From Mycobacterium sp. 1245111.1 (lineage in GTDB: Bacteria; Actinomycetota; Actinomycetes; Mycobacteriales; Mycobacteriaceae): a DNA stretch of 64,000 bases. The notes beneath the pieces were generated by a model, which saw nothing but the letters and a program-made list of their open reading frames with translations, ran no database searches and had not been told where the DNA came from. Positions 1-7,514 of the stretch are shown piece after piece. Position 1 is the first letter of the stretch. Each line of letters starts with the position of its first letter. The position numbers were made by a program, and so were the translations under genes. Location of the stretch: positions 1 through 64,000 of the forward strand of contig NZ_LZLV01000145.1 in the NCBI RefSeq assembly GCF_001673405.1, read 5' to 3'.

Positions 1-524
1 CTCGGACGCTGTGGTCGCAGGCCGATGCGATCTCGAAATGGTCTGGCAGATACGCGATTTCCTATAACGCCGACGGCTCTCATCAGGAGTGGGTGGATGC
101 GGTGGCCAACAGCATCAAGAACACGCTGGGCATCGACGCCGTCGGCGCGCCGCAGCCCACGTTCGCCGGCTTTCGGACTCAGATCACCAGCCGCACGATC
201 AACACGGCGTTCCGGGCCGGCTGGCAGGGCGACTTCCCGTCGATGCTTGAATTCCTGGAGCCGTTGTTCGTCACCGATGCGGGCGCCAATGACGTCGGCT
301 ACTCCAATCCGCGGTTCGACGCCGGGATCGCCGCCGCCGAGGCCGCCGCGGACTTGCCGCAGTCGTACTCGCTTGCCAACGCTGCGCAGCGAATCCTGTT
401 GCAGGACATGGCCGTCGTTCCGCTGTGGTACACGGTCGCGGTAGCAGGACGGTCATCCGCGGTCAGTCACGTCACGCTGACCTGGAACGGGCTGCCCGAC
501 TATGAACACATCGTGAAGGCCTGA
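1..524 (+). CDS. dppA: DppA C-terminal fragment, dipeptide-binding protein of an ABC importer
   Basis: The reading frame is open from the first bases of the window and ends at TGA 522-524, so only the last ~173 residues are present. These match the C-terminal lobe of family-5 (OppA/DppA) solute-binding proteins, which capture di- and oligopeptides outside the membrane. The visible part contains the usual 'W..DFPS' region, an 'N.rfD' stretch and a terminal 'PLWY' followed by the closing strand. It is followed after one base by dppB, in the order dppABCD, as at M. tuberculosis Rv3666c-Rv3663c. In that species the Dpp system has been linked to peptide and heme uptake; applying this here is inference. 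The signal peptide and N-terminal lobe lie outside the window. Confidence 0.88.
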   Translation, partial: RTLWSQADAISKWSGRYAISYNADGSHQEWVDAVANSIKNTLGIDAVGAPQPTFAGFRTQITSRTINTAFRAGWQGDFPSMLEFLEPLFVTDAGANDVGYSNPRFDAGIAAAEAAADLPQSYSLANAAQRILLQDMAVVPLWYTVAVAGRSSAVSHVTLTWNGLPDYEHIVKA

Positions 525-525
525 C

Positions 526-1452
526 GTGGGTTGGTATCTGGTGCGACGTGTCGCGGCGATGGTCCCGGTCTTCTTGGGTGCCACCCTGCTGATCTACGGC
601 ATGGTGTTTCTGCTGCCCGGCGATCCGATTGCGGCATTGGGCGGCGATCGCCCGCTGAGCCCCGCGGTCGCGGCGGCCCTGCGTGCGCAATACCACCTCG
701 ACGACCCGTTCTGGCTGCAGTACCTCCACTACCTCGGTGGGGTCCTGCACGGCGACCTCGGCCACGCGTACTCCGGTCTTCCGGTCAGCACCGTTCTGGC
801 GCAGGCATTTCCGGTGACCTTCACATTGGCGTTGGTTGCGCTGACCGTGGAGACGGTGTTCGGGGTCGGGTTCGGCGTGATCGCCGGGCTGCGCAAAGGT
901 GGGTTCTTCGACGCCGGGGTGCTGATCGTCAGCCTGGTCGTGATCGCCGTGCCGATTTTCGTGTTGGGGTTCCTCGCGCAGTTCGTCTTCGGGGTCCGCC
1001 TGGGTGTCGCCGCGGTGACGGTGGGCGACCAGCCGACATTCGCCCGGCTGCTGTTGCCCGGCGTCGTCCTCGGCGCGGTGTCGTTCGCGTACGTCGTGCG
1101 GCTGACCCGGTCCGCGGTGGCCGACAATGCGCACGCCGACTTTGTCCGCACCGCCACCGCGAAGGGGTTGTCGCGGCCACGCGTGGTCGCCGTGCATATC
1201 CTGCGCAATTCGCTGATCCCGGTGGTGACGTTCCTCGGTGCCGATCTCGGCGCGCTGATGGGCGGTGCCATCGTCACCGAAGGCATCTTCAACATCCACG
1301 GTGTCGGCGGCGTGCTGTATCAGGCGGTGACTCGTCAGGAAGCGCCGACCGTGGTGTCGATCGTCACGGTGCTGGTCGTCGTGTATCTCGTCACCAACCT
1401 CGCGGTCGATCTTCTCTACGCGGCGCTCGACCCCAGGATCCGTTATGGCTGA
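526..1452 (+). CDS. dppB: DppB, dipeptide ABC transporter permease
   Basis: A 308-residue permease starting at GTG 526, one base after the dppA stop. It opens with an N-terminal membrane helix followed by an extracytoplasmic segment ('LLPGDPI', 'LDDPF'), as in DppB/OppB. Five further helices follow. The EAA-type cytoplasmic loop near residues 205-225 ('ADFVRTATAKGLS') docks on the ATPase. The C-terminus overlaps the start of dppC by 8 bases (1445-1452), so the two permeases are translated together. Length and architecture are normal for the family. It should pair with DppC to form the membrane channel energised by DppD. Confidence 0.93.
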   Translation: MGWYLVRRVAAMVPVFLGATLLIYGMVFLLPGDPIAALGGDRPLSPAVAAALRAQYHLDDPFWLQYLHYLGGVLHGDLGHAYSGLPVSTVLAQAFPVTFTLALVALTVETVFGVGFGVIAGLRKGGFFDAGVLIVSLVVIAVPIFVLGFLAQFVFGVRLGVAAVTVGDQPTFARLLLPGVVLGAVSFAYVVRLTRSAVADNAHADFVRTATAKGLSRPRVVAVHILRNSLIPVVTFLGADLGALMGGAIVTEGIFNIHGVGGVLYQAVTRQEAPTVVSIVTVLVVVYLVTNLAVDLLYAALDPRIRYG

Positions 1453-2317
1453 TTCGCCCGATGGCAAGGGTCTGTGGTGTGACATGTGGCGCACGCTATG
1501 GCGGCGCCCGCAATTCGTCATCAGCGCGGCTCTGATCGCGCTCGTCCTGCTGGTCGCCGTGTGCCCGTCGTTGTTCACCGCAGCCGACCCCGGCTACGCC
1601 AACCCCGACCAGAGCCTGCTCGCGCCCTCGGTGGCGCACTGGTTCGGCACCGACCTGCAGGGACACGACATTTACGCCCGGACCATCTACGGCGCCCGCG
1701 CCTCGATCACCGTCGGGCTCGGTGCCACCCTGCTGGTGTTCGTGGCCGGGGGCGCGCTGGGTGCCCTGGCCGGCTTCTACGGCGGCTGGCTCGACGCGAT
1801 CGTGTCCCGCGTTGCCGACGTGTTCTTCGGAATTCCGTTGCTGCTGGCCGCCATTGTGCTGATGCAGGTCATGCACCACCGCACGGTATGGACGGTGATC
1901 GCGATCCTCGCCCTGTTCGGCTGGCCGCAGATCGCCCGCATCACCCGCGGCGCTGTGCTCGCGGTTCGCGGCAGCGACTATGTGCTGGCGGCGAAGGCGT
2001 TGGGGATGAACAGGTTTGGGATCCTGCTGCGGCACGTGCTGCCCAATGCAATCGGTCCCGTGATCGCAGTCTCGACGATCGCGCTCGGCTTGTTCATCGT
2101 CACCGAGGCCACGCTGTCATACCTCGGTGTCGGGTTGCCGCCGTCGGTGGTGTCATGGGGCGGCGACATCAGCGTCGACCAGATTCGGCTGCGCGCCGGA
2201 TCGCCGATCCTGTTCTATCCCGCTGGCGCGCTGGCGATCACGGTGTTGGCATTCATGATCATGGGCGACGTGCTGCGTGACGCCCTGGATCCTTCGTCGC
2301 GGGCGTGGCGACTGTGA
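1445..2317 (+). CDS. dppC: DppC, dipeptide ABC transporter permease
   Basis: A 290-residue second permease, ATG 1445, overlapping the end of dppB. It has the DppC/OppC hallmarks: an N-terminal helix near residues 25-45, the 'HWFGTDLQGHDIYARTIYG' segment typical of this subfamily, a transport core of about five helices, and the EAA loop ('SDYVLAAKALGM') near residue 180. 'DALDPSSR' at the C-terminus is also typical. It pairs with DppB in the inner membrane. The next gene, dppD, is 48 bases downstream across a MIRU-like spacer, so the operon continues. Confidence 0.93.
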   Translation: MADSPDGKGLWCDMWRTLWRRPQFVISAALIALVLLVAVCPSLFTAADPGYANPDQSLLAPSVAHWFGTDLQGHDIYARTIYGARASITVGLGATLLVFVAGGALGALAGFYGGWLDAIVSRVADVFFGIPLLLAAIVLMQVMHHRTVWTVIAILALFGWPQIARITRGAVLAVRGSDYVLAAKALGMNRFGILLRHVLPNAIGPVIAVSTIALGLFIVTEATLSYLGVGLPPSVVSWGGDISVDQIRLRAGSPILFYPAGALAITVLAFMIMGDVLRDALDPSSRAWRL

Positions 2318-2365
2318 CTGCGCCGGCGACGATGCGGAGCGTAGCGACGAGGAGAAGCGGCGCCC
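2318..2365 (+). repeat. MIRU-like intergenic spacer between dppC and dppD
   Basis: The 48 bases between the dppC TGA (2315-2317) and the dppD ATG (2366) contain 'gcgccggcgacgat', 'cggagcgtagcgacgagg' and 'gcggcgcc'. This is the recognisable pattern of mycobacterial interspersed repetitive units, which sit between stop and start codons of operon genes. It also supplies the purine-rich ribosome binding site (gaggagaag) for dppD. Related, more degenerate copies lie at 3959-4031 and 51181-51232. The MIRU assignment is by recall of the consensus. Confidence 0.6.
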
Positions 2366-3958
2366 ATGAACACCGCTGACCCGCTGCTGAGCGTCACCGG
2401 CCTGGAGGTCCGCTTCGGTGACGCCCTCGCGGTGCGCGGCGTCGAGCTCGCGGTACAGGCCGGTCAGACCGTGGCGATCGTCGGCGAGTCGGGTTCGGGC
2501 AAGTCGACGACGGCCGCGGCGATCCTGGGGCTTCTCCCACCCGGCGGCCGAATCACCGCGGGCCGCATCGAGTTCGACGGGGTCGACCTCACCTCCGCCG
2601 GTCGACGGCAACTCCGCGCGATCCGGGGCAGCGGGATCGGCTATGTGCCGCAGGATCCGATGACCAACCTGAACCCGGTCTGGCGGATCGGCTTCCAAGT
2701 ACGAGAGGCGTTGCGCGCCAACAATATCAAGCGTAGTGCCGACGAATTGCTGGCCGACGCCGGCATGCCGGATCCGGCGCACCGCGCCCGGCAGTACCCG
2801 CACCAGCTGTCCGGCGGAATGTGCCAGCGGGCCCTGATCGCGATCGGGCTGGCCGGCCGGCCGCGGCTGCTGATCGCCGACGAGCCGACCTCGGCGCTGG
2901 ACGTCACCGTGCAGCGTCGAGTGCTCGACCACCTGCAGCAACTCGCCGGCGATCTCGGCACAGCGGTGCTGCTGATCACCCATGACCTGGCCTTGGCCGC
3001 CGAGCGAGCCGAGCGGCTGATCGTCATGCACCAGGGCCAGGTCGTGGAAGCCGATGCGGCCCAAGCGATTCTACGCGATCCACAGCACCCCTACACGCAG
3101 CGACTGGTGGCTGCCGTACCGTCTTTGCGCCCCGCGCCAGCCAAAAAGCCGGTTCTGCAATCTCCCGACGTGATCGTCGCATCCGGGCTGAGCAAGATCT
3201 ACCGGTCGTCGCACGGGGTTCCGTGGCGTACGACCGAGGTGCGTGCCGTCGACGACGTGTCGTTTCGGCTCAGGCGAGGCACCACACTGGCGCTGGCGGG
3301 CGAATCCGGATCCGGCAAGTCCACCCTGTCCCGGATGGTGTTGGGTCTGCTGCAACCAAGCTCCGGCACAGTGGTTTTCGACGGGCTCGATATCTCGTCG
3401 TTGAACCGGCGACAGACGTTCGCGTTTCGCCGCAGAGTGCAGCCGGTATTCCAAAATCCTTACGGCAGTTTGGATCCGATGTACTCGGTGGCCCGCATCA
3501 TCGAGGAGCCGCTGCGGATCCACCGGATCGGGGACCGTCACCAACGACGGCAGACCGTTCGTGAGGTGGCCGAGCGGGTCGCGCTGCCCGCGTCGCTACT
3601 GAACCGGCGCCCGCGCGAGCTGTCTGGAGGACAGCGTCAGCGTGTCGCGATCGCGCGGGCCTTGGCGCTCAAGCCGGAGGTGGTGGTCTGCGACGAAGCG
3701 GTCTCCGCGCTCGACGTGGTGGTGCAGGCTCAGATCCTCGAACTGCTCGCCGAGTTGCAGGCCGAGCTGGGCCTGACGTACCTGTTCATCAGCCACGACC
3801 TGGCGGTGATCCGGCAGATCGCCGACGAGGTGATGGTGATGCGGGCCGGTCGGGTGGTCGAGCACGCGGCCACCGAGGACGTCTTCACCCGCCCGCAGCA
3901 CGAGTACACCCGCCAGCTGCTGGCCGCGATTCCCCGCGCCGGCGCTGGCCTATCCTGA
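2366..3958 (+). CDS. dppD: DppD, double-domain ATPase of the dipeptide importer
   Basis: A 530-residue fusion of two ABC ATPase domains, as in M. tuberculosis DppD (Rv3663c), replacing the separate DppD and DppF of enterobacteria. Domain 1 has Walker A 'GESGSGKST' (about residues 40-48), signature 'LSGGMCQ' and Walker B 'LLIADEPTSALD'. Domain 2 has a second 'GESGSGKST' (near 312), signature 'LSGGQRQ' and 'VVCDEAVSALD'. Both carry the H-loop 'THDLA'/'SHDLA'. The linker between them includes the 'HPYT..L' element typical of oligopeptide ATPases (OppD/OppF C-terminal region). It hydrolyses ATP to drive import through DppB/DppC. ATG 2366 was chosen because a gaggag motif lies about ten bases upstream. 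Confidence 0.95.
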   Translation: MNTADPLLSVTGLEVRFGDALAVRGVELAVQAGQTVAIVGESGSGKSTTAAAILGLLPPGGRITAGRIEFDGVDLTSAGRRQLRAIRGSGIGYVPQDPMTNLNPVWRIGFQVREALRANNIKRSADELLADAGMPDPAHRARQYPHQLSGGMCQRALIAIGLAGRPRLLIADEPTSALDVTVQRRVLDHLQQLAGDLGTAVLLITHDLALAAERAERLIVMHQGQVVEADAAQAILRDPQHPYTQRLVAAVPSLRPAPAKKPVLQSPDVIVASGLSKIYRSSHGVPWRTTEVRAVDDVSFRLRRGTTLALAGESGSGKSTLSRMVLGLLQPSSGTVVFDGLDISSLNRRQTFAFRRRVQPVFQNPYGSLDPMYSVARIIEEPLRIHRIGDRHQRRQTVREVAERVALPASLLNRRPRELSGGQRQRVAIARALALKPEVVVCDEAVSALDVVVQAQILELLAELQAELGLTYLFISHDLAVIRQIADEVMVMRAGRVVEHAATEDVFTRPQHEYTRQLLAAIPRAGAGLS

Positions 3959-4031
3959 GCGGCGCAATGACTTGCGCCGGTGACGATAAGCGGAGCAGTC
4001 CGATGAAGAGAGGGCAGGAGGAGCGGCGCCG
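3959..4031 (+). repeat. Degenerate MIRU-like spacer after dppD
   Basis: The 73-base gap between dppD and the next gene contains 'tgcgccggtgacgat', 'cggagcag' and 'gcaggaggagcggcgcc'. It resembles the dppC-dppD spacer with an insertion in its middle. It brings a strong ggagg ribosome binding site close to ATG 4032. Confidence 0.5.
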
Positions 4032-4808
4032 ATGAGCACTGATCCGCTCGCCCCGCTGATGGAGCTGCCCGGTGTCGCCGCCGCCAGCGACCAGGCCCGC
4101 GAAGCTCTCGGCCGCGCGCACCGGCACCGCGCCAACCTGCGGCGATGGCCCGTCACCGCCGCCGAAGCGGCGCTGCGATCGGCGCGGGCGTCGGCGGTGC
4201 TGGACGGCGGCGGCCACAAACTCGACGACATCGACGTCACGGTCGTCAGCGACCCCGTGTTCGCCGGAGCCCTGCGCGTCGCGCAGGCCCTGGAGGGTGG
4301 CGAGACCAACCTGGTCGGGGTGTGGCAGCGCGCCCCGCTTCAGGCCCTGGCCCGGTTGCACATGCTGGCCGCCGCCGATCGCGTCGACGAGAGCCGGCTG
4401 GGCCGGCCGCGCGCCGACGCCGATGTCGGGCCCCGCCTGGAACTGCTCGCGCAGATCGTGTCCGGCGGCACCCGCGCGCCGGCACCGGTGATCGCCGCCG
4501 TCGCTCATGGTGAATTGCTGACCCTCGCGCCGTTCGGTACCGCGGACGGAGTGGTCGCGCGTGCGGTGTCCCGACTGGTGACGATCGCCACCGGACTCGA
4601 TCCGCACGGGTTGGGTGTGCCGGAGGTGGGATGGATGCGTCGCGCCGCCGATTACCGCGAGGCCGCGGCCGGGTTCGCGTCCGGAAAGCCCGAAGGCATG
4701 ACCAAGTGGTTGGTGCTGTCCTGCCGGGCGATGCGCACCGGCGCGCAGGAGGCGTTGACGATTGCTGAAACCCTCACCGAGCAGGGCGGGAGCGGGCACC
4801 AGAATTGA
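4032..4808 (+). CDS. Conserved actinobacterial hypothetical protein, Rv3662c type
   Basis: A 258-residue soluble protein, last gene of the dpp transcription unit, equivalent by position and length to M. tuberculosis Rv3662c (about 256 aa). It has no signal peptide or membrane segment and is alanine/arginine rich. The N-terminal stretch around residues 45-60 ('ALRSARASAVLDGG') vaguely recalls the N-terminal domain of Fic-type proteins, but no HPFxxGNGR catalytic motif is present, so an AMP-transfer activity is not supported. Start ATG 4032 has ggagg upstream. The function is unknown. Its conserved place behind dppD suggests co-transcription but does not prove a transport role. Confidence 0.75.
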   Translation: MSTDPLAPLMELPGVAAASDQAREALGRAHRHRANLRRWPVTAAEAALRSARASAVLDGGGHKLDDIDVTVVSDPVFAGALRVAQALEGGETNLVGVWQRAPLQALARLHMLAAADRVDESRLGRPRADADVGPRLELLAQIVSGGTRAPAPVIAAVAHGELLTLAPFGTADGVVARAVSRLVTIATGLDPHGLGVPEVGWMRRAADYREAAAGFASGKPEGMTKWLVLSCRAMRTGAQEALTIAETLTEQGGSGHQN

Positions 4809-5105
4809 TAAAGCGGGCGGCGTACCGAAGGCTTTCGGCTCGCCGCCCGCTAGCACGGATCTCGGTTACCATGCGTGCACCTGTGGGCTGCGTGGGATGG
4901 CCTCGGCGTTCTCGCGACGCTTCCGGTTACCGCCCCACCCAAAGGGCCGTGATCCCATCCACTCTTCGCAATTACGCAGGCCCGCAACACTTCTGCCATT
5001 ATCGCGGCTATGACTCCGCGTGGGTGCCGAGAACCGTGCTCGGTTGCCCTGTCCGGGAGATCGACCCTTCTCTTCTGGATCGACCTTGGCCGTACGGGCT
5101 TCCGT
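4803..5105 (-). ncRNA. Ms1 / MTS2823-type small RNA
   Basis: The ~400-base gap between the convergent Rv3662c- and Rv3661-like genes has no credible gene. In M. tuberculosis the same gap encodes MTS2823, the relative of M. smegmatis Ms1, a ~300-nt abundant stationary-phase RNA that binds core RNA polymerase. Here a minus-strand promoter candidate (-35 TTGATG at 5140-5135, 17-base spacer, -10 TACAAA at 5117-5112) and the terminator at 4812-4851 would define an RNA of about 300 nt, matching the known length and direction (same strand as the Rv3661-like gene). Identity rests on synteny, size and signals; I did not align it to Ms1. Exact ends are estimates. Confidence 0.72.
4812..4851 (-). terminator. 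Strong hairpin terminator, mainly for the minus strand
   Basis: Perfect 11-base arms, agcgggcggcg (4812-4822) and cgccgcccgct (4841-4851), enclose a second inner stem ccgaa/ttcgg. Read on the minus strand the stem is followed by 'tttatcaattct', a T-rich tail. Read on the plus strand no T run follows. It therefore best ends the minus-strand RNA entering from about 5105, and may also block plus-strand read-through from the dpp operon. Confidence 0.8.
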
Positions 5106-5111
5106 GAGTCC

Positions 5112-5140
5112 TTTGTACTCCGTGACCCCGGTCACATCAA
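5112..5140 (-). promoter_or_regulatory. Candidate promoter of the Ms1-type RNA
   Basis: On the minus strand TTGATG (5140-5135) and TACAAA (5117-5112) are separated by 17 bases, close to SigA-type spacing. The -10 departs from TANNNT at its last base. A second TTGAC-like element lies upstream, so the exact promoter is uncertain. Its distance to the terminator gives the expected ~300-nt transcript. Confidence 0.45.
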
Positions 5141-5206
5141 GAGTCAATTATCATGAAACCGTCAAAACGATGCGCAGCCGTGACGCTAAAAGTTTGCTGT
5201 GTGTAG

Positions 5207-6055
5207 CTACAGCGACAACCGCCGCAACACCGAGTAGGTCAGCGCGCCGGCCGCCAGGGCGCTGATCCCCACCGCCGCAGTGGTCGCGACCGCTGCTCCC
5301 GACGGCGCGGGGATGCGGTCGCGCAACGACACCGGCCGGGAAAACTCCAGCACCGGCCAGTCGCGAGAACTCGCCTCGCGACGTAGCGCGCGATCGGGAT
5401 TGACGACGCTCGGATGCCCGACGATCTCGAGCATCGGCATGTCGGTGATCGAGTCGGAGTAGGCGTAGCAGTGCTCGAGCGGATAGCCCTCGCGCGCGGC
5501 CAACTCGCGAATCGCCTGCACCTTGCCTTCGCCGAAGCAGTAGAACCCGATGTCGCCGGTGTACTTGCCGTCTTCGACCACCATCCGGGTCGCCATCGCG
5601 TGGGTGGCTCCCAGGGCGCGCGCGATCGGTGCGACGAGTTCCTCGCCGGATGCCGACACCACCACCACGTCGCGGCCACACAGTTTGTGGCTGGCGATCA
5701 GGTCGGCGGCCTCGGCGAACACCAGTGGCGTGACGATGTCGTGCAGCGTCTCGTTGACGATGGACTTGACCTGCTCGACGTCCCATCCGGTGCACATGTT
5801 GGTGAGGTGGATCCGCATCCGGTCCATCTGGTCGTGATCGGCACCGGAAAGCAGAAACAAAAACTGCGCATAACTCGACTTGAGCACGGCCCGGCGGTTG
5901 ATCAGCCCTTGCGCGAAGAAGGGTTTGCTGAACGCCAGCGTGCTCGATTTGGCGATGATCGTCTTGTCGAGATCGAAAAATGCCGCGGTGCGGGGACTGG
6001 GACCGGGGGGCGTCGACGATGTTTGCTGGTCAGCGGCCGAGTCGGAAACGGTCAC
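5207..6055 (-). CDS. HAD-family IB phosphatase with C-terminal membrane anchor, Rv3661 type
   Basis: A 282-residue HAD-superfamily hydrolase related to phosphoserine phosphatase (SerB-like, subfamily IB). Motif I is 'FFDLDKT', with nucleophile Asp28 and general acid Asp30. Motif II is the Ser in 'VVSASGEE'. The Lys is in 'GEGKVQ' and motif III is 'DSITDMPML'. The last ~30 residues ('ATTAAVGISALAAGALTYSV') form a likely membrane helix, so the enzyme is probably tethered. M. tuberculosis Rv3661 has the same place and size. Related actinobacterial proteins act on lipid-linked or small phosphomonoesters, but the substrate here is unknown. It lies between two small RNA genes. Confidence 0.85.
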   Translation of the reverse strand: MTVSDSAADQQTSSTPPGPSPRTAAFFDLDKTIIAKSSTLAFSKPFFAQGLINRRAVLKSSYAQFLFLLSGADHDQMDRMRIHLTNMCTGWDVEQVKSIVNETLHDIVTPLVFAEAADLIASHKLCGRDVVVVSASGEELVAPIARALGATHAMATRMVVEDGKYTGDIGFYCFGEGKVQAIRELAAREGYPLEHCYAYSDSITDMPMLEIVGHPSVVNPDRALRREASSRDWPVLEFSRPVSLRDRIPAPSGAAVATTAAVGISALAAGALTYSVLRRLSL

Positions 6056-6197
6056 CGCCCCAGCATAGGGGCGAAAGTCGGCAAATTGCGATGCCGCCGG
6101 TAAAACCGCCGGTCAAAAGTGGTCTAGTAACACGTGAGACCAGCGAGACGTTTGGTTCAGCTACTTAAAGGTCATACGCTTCTTTCAAACGCAACCC

Positions 6198-6228
6198 TTG
6201 CGCTGCGTGACACTCTCGTGTGTATAGT
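6198..6228 (+). promoter_or_regulatory. Promoter of the 6C RNA
   Basis: The -10 TATAGT (6223-6228) is an excellent mycobacterial SigA -10 (TANNNT). A -35-like TTGCGC (6198-6203) lies 19 bases upstream. Transcription would begin at about 6235, just before the first hairpin of the RNA. Confidence 0.65.
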
Positions 6229-6234
6229 AAGTGT

Positions 6235-6331
6235 CACTCGGCTTTGCCGAGGGTGTATCAGCCCGACCCCCCGGGGCTGATACACGACGACCCTCGCCTC
6301 CTCCCCCCCTGGCGGGGGTCGTCCCTTTTGT
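6235..6331 (+). ncRNA. 6C small RNA (Rfam 6C family; B11/ncRv13660c type)
   Basis: Three consecutive hairpins follow a TATAGT promoter. First is ctcggc-ttt-gccgag (6238-6252). Second is a perfect 12-base stem (6254-6265 with 6275-6286) whose loop carries six C residues. Third is gacgaccc/gggtcgtc (6287-6294 with 6316-6323) enclosing a seven-C run and followed by 'ccttttgt', a Rho-independent terminator. Two stem-loops with C-rich loops are the defining feature of the actinobacterial 6C RNA, and M. tuberculosis has it in the same place, between Rv3660c (ssd) and Rv3661. The C-rich loops are thought to pair with G-rich translation start regions of targets. Confidence 0.88.
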
Positions 6332-6373
6332 CGGGTAAATCCTTAGCCGGACCGTCTCCGCATCGCCTCGACG

Positions 6374-6382
6374 TTGTCCACA
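6374..6382 (+). promoter_or_regulatory. Perfect DnaA-box sequence upstream of ssd
   Basis: ttgtccaca matches the high-GC actinobacterial DnaA box (T/C)TGTCCACA exactly. It lies about 50 bases before the ssd start codon and after the 6C terminator. Whether DnaA binds a single box here is not known. Confidence 0.45.
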
Positions 6383-6434
6383 AATTCTGTTGTCGCGACT
6401 GGCCGCGTCGACGTGTCGGCGGCACGGTGGACCG

Positions 6435-7514
6435 ATGCCAACCACCGATGCCCGCGGGATCCTTGCGGTGCTCGACGATTCCGTCCTGCGCGACGAACTC
6501 GACCGGGTGGCAGCGGCCGTCGGCCTACGGGTGGTCCACGCCGCCGGCTCGTTGCCGGTGAGTAGGAAGGCGTGGTCGGCGGCATCGGCGGTGGTGCTCG
6601 ACGAAGCGGCGGCCGTTGGCTGCGCCCGCAGCGGGCTACCGCGGCGTGCGCACATCGTCGTCGCGACCGGCGACGACCCGCCGCCGCCAACCTGGGCAGC
6701 GGCCATCGAGGTGGGTGCCCGGCGCGTGTTGAGATTGCCCGCACAAGAGCATGATCTGATTCGCGAACTCGTCGACGCCGCAGAGTCGGTCCGCGACGAT
6801 GGCACCCGAGGCGCCGTGGTCGCGGTGATCGGCGGGTGCGGTGGCGCCGGCGCGTCGCTGTTCGCCGCTGCGCTGGCGCGAACGGCGTCCGATCCGATGC
6901 TGGTTGACCTCGACCCCTGGGCCGGCGGCATCGATCTACTGATCGGAGCGGAGACCGCTCCGGGCGTGCGCTGGCCGGACCTCGCACTGCAGGGCGGACG
7001 GCTCACCTGGCCCGCCGTGCGCGACGCGCTACCCCGGCACCGCGGGCTGAGCTTCTTGTCGGGCACCCGGTGCGCCTACGAATTAGACGGCGGCGCAGTG
7101 CAATCCGTGCTCGACGCCGGTCGGCGCGGCGGGGTCACAGTCGTGTGTGACCTTGCGCGTCGGATGACGGACGCCATCGAAACCGCCTTGGACATCGCCG
7201 ATCTCGTGGTGGTAGTCAGCCCATGCGATGTGCGGGCCTGCGCGGCGACCGCGACCATCGCGCCGGTGCTCGCCGCGATCAATCCCAACCTGGGCCTGGT
7301 GGTGCGGGGACCATCACCGGGTGGGCTGAGCGCGGGGGAAGTGGCGACGATCGCGGGCGTGCCGCTGTTGGCGGCGATGCGGCCGCACCCGGGATTGGCC
7401 GGACAACTCGAACACACCGGCCTGCGGATAGGCCGACGTTCGGCGCTGGCCGCGGCTGCTCGCAAGGTCCTCGCCGTGCTACCGACGCATCGGCCCGAGG
7501 TGCACGCCGCGTGA
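6435..7514 (+). CDS. ssd: Ssd, MinD/CpaE-like septum-site regulator
   Basis: A 359-residue protein of the actinobacterial CpaE-homologue family at the head of the Tad gene cluster (Rv3660c type). Residues ~1-110 form a receiver-like N-terminal region. From ~130 a MinD/ParA-like ATPase fold begins with a degenerate P-loop 'GGCGGAGAS' that lacks the usual lysine, followed by 'MLVDLDPWAGGIDLL'. In M. tuberculosis, Ssd over-production inhibits septation and is tied to dormancy genes. CpaE relatives localise Tad pilus machines. ATG 6435 was preferred to an in-frame TTG at 6390 because it gives the family length and leaves the DnaA-like box outside the gene. The stop overlaps the tadA start (GTGA). 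Confidence 0.86.
   Translation: MPTTDARGILAVLDDSVLRDELDRVAAAVGLRVVHAAGSLPVSRKAWSAASAVVLDEAAAVGCARSGLPRRAHIVVATGDDPPPPTWAAAIEVGARRVLRLPAQEHDLIRELVDAAESVRDDGTRGAVVAVIGGCGGAGASLFAAALARTASDPMLVDLDPWAGGIDLLIGAETAPGVRWPDLALQGGRLTWPAVRDALPRHRGLSFLSGTRCAYELDGGAVQSVLDAGRRGGVTVVCDLARRMTDAIETALDIADLVVVVSPCDVRACAATATIAPVLAAINPNLGLVVRGPSPGGLSAGEVATIAGVPLLAAMRPHPGLAGQLEHTGLRIGRRSALAAAARKVLAVLPTHRPEVHAA

Noticed and set aside
472..1578. Long minus-strand frame opposite dppB and dppC
   Set aside because: It is a reading-frame shadow of high-GC genes, rich in His/Arg/Asp/Gln with no recognisable domain, and lies wholly opposite well-identified permeases.
4762..5265. Short plus-strand frames in the gap after the Rv3662c-like gene
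   Set aside because: Arg/Pro-rich, no family resemblance, and the gap is better explained by the Ms1-type RNA and its terminator.
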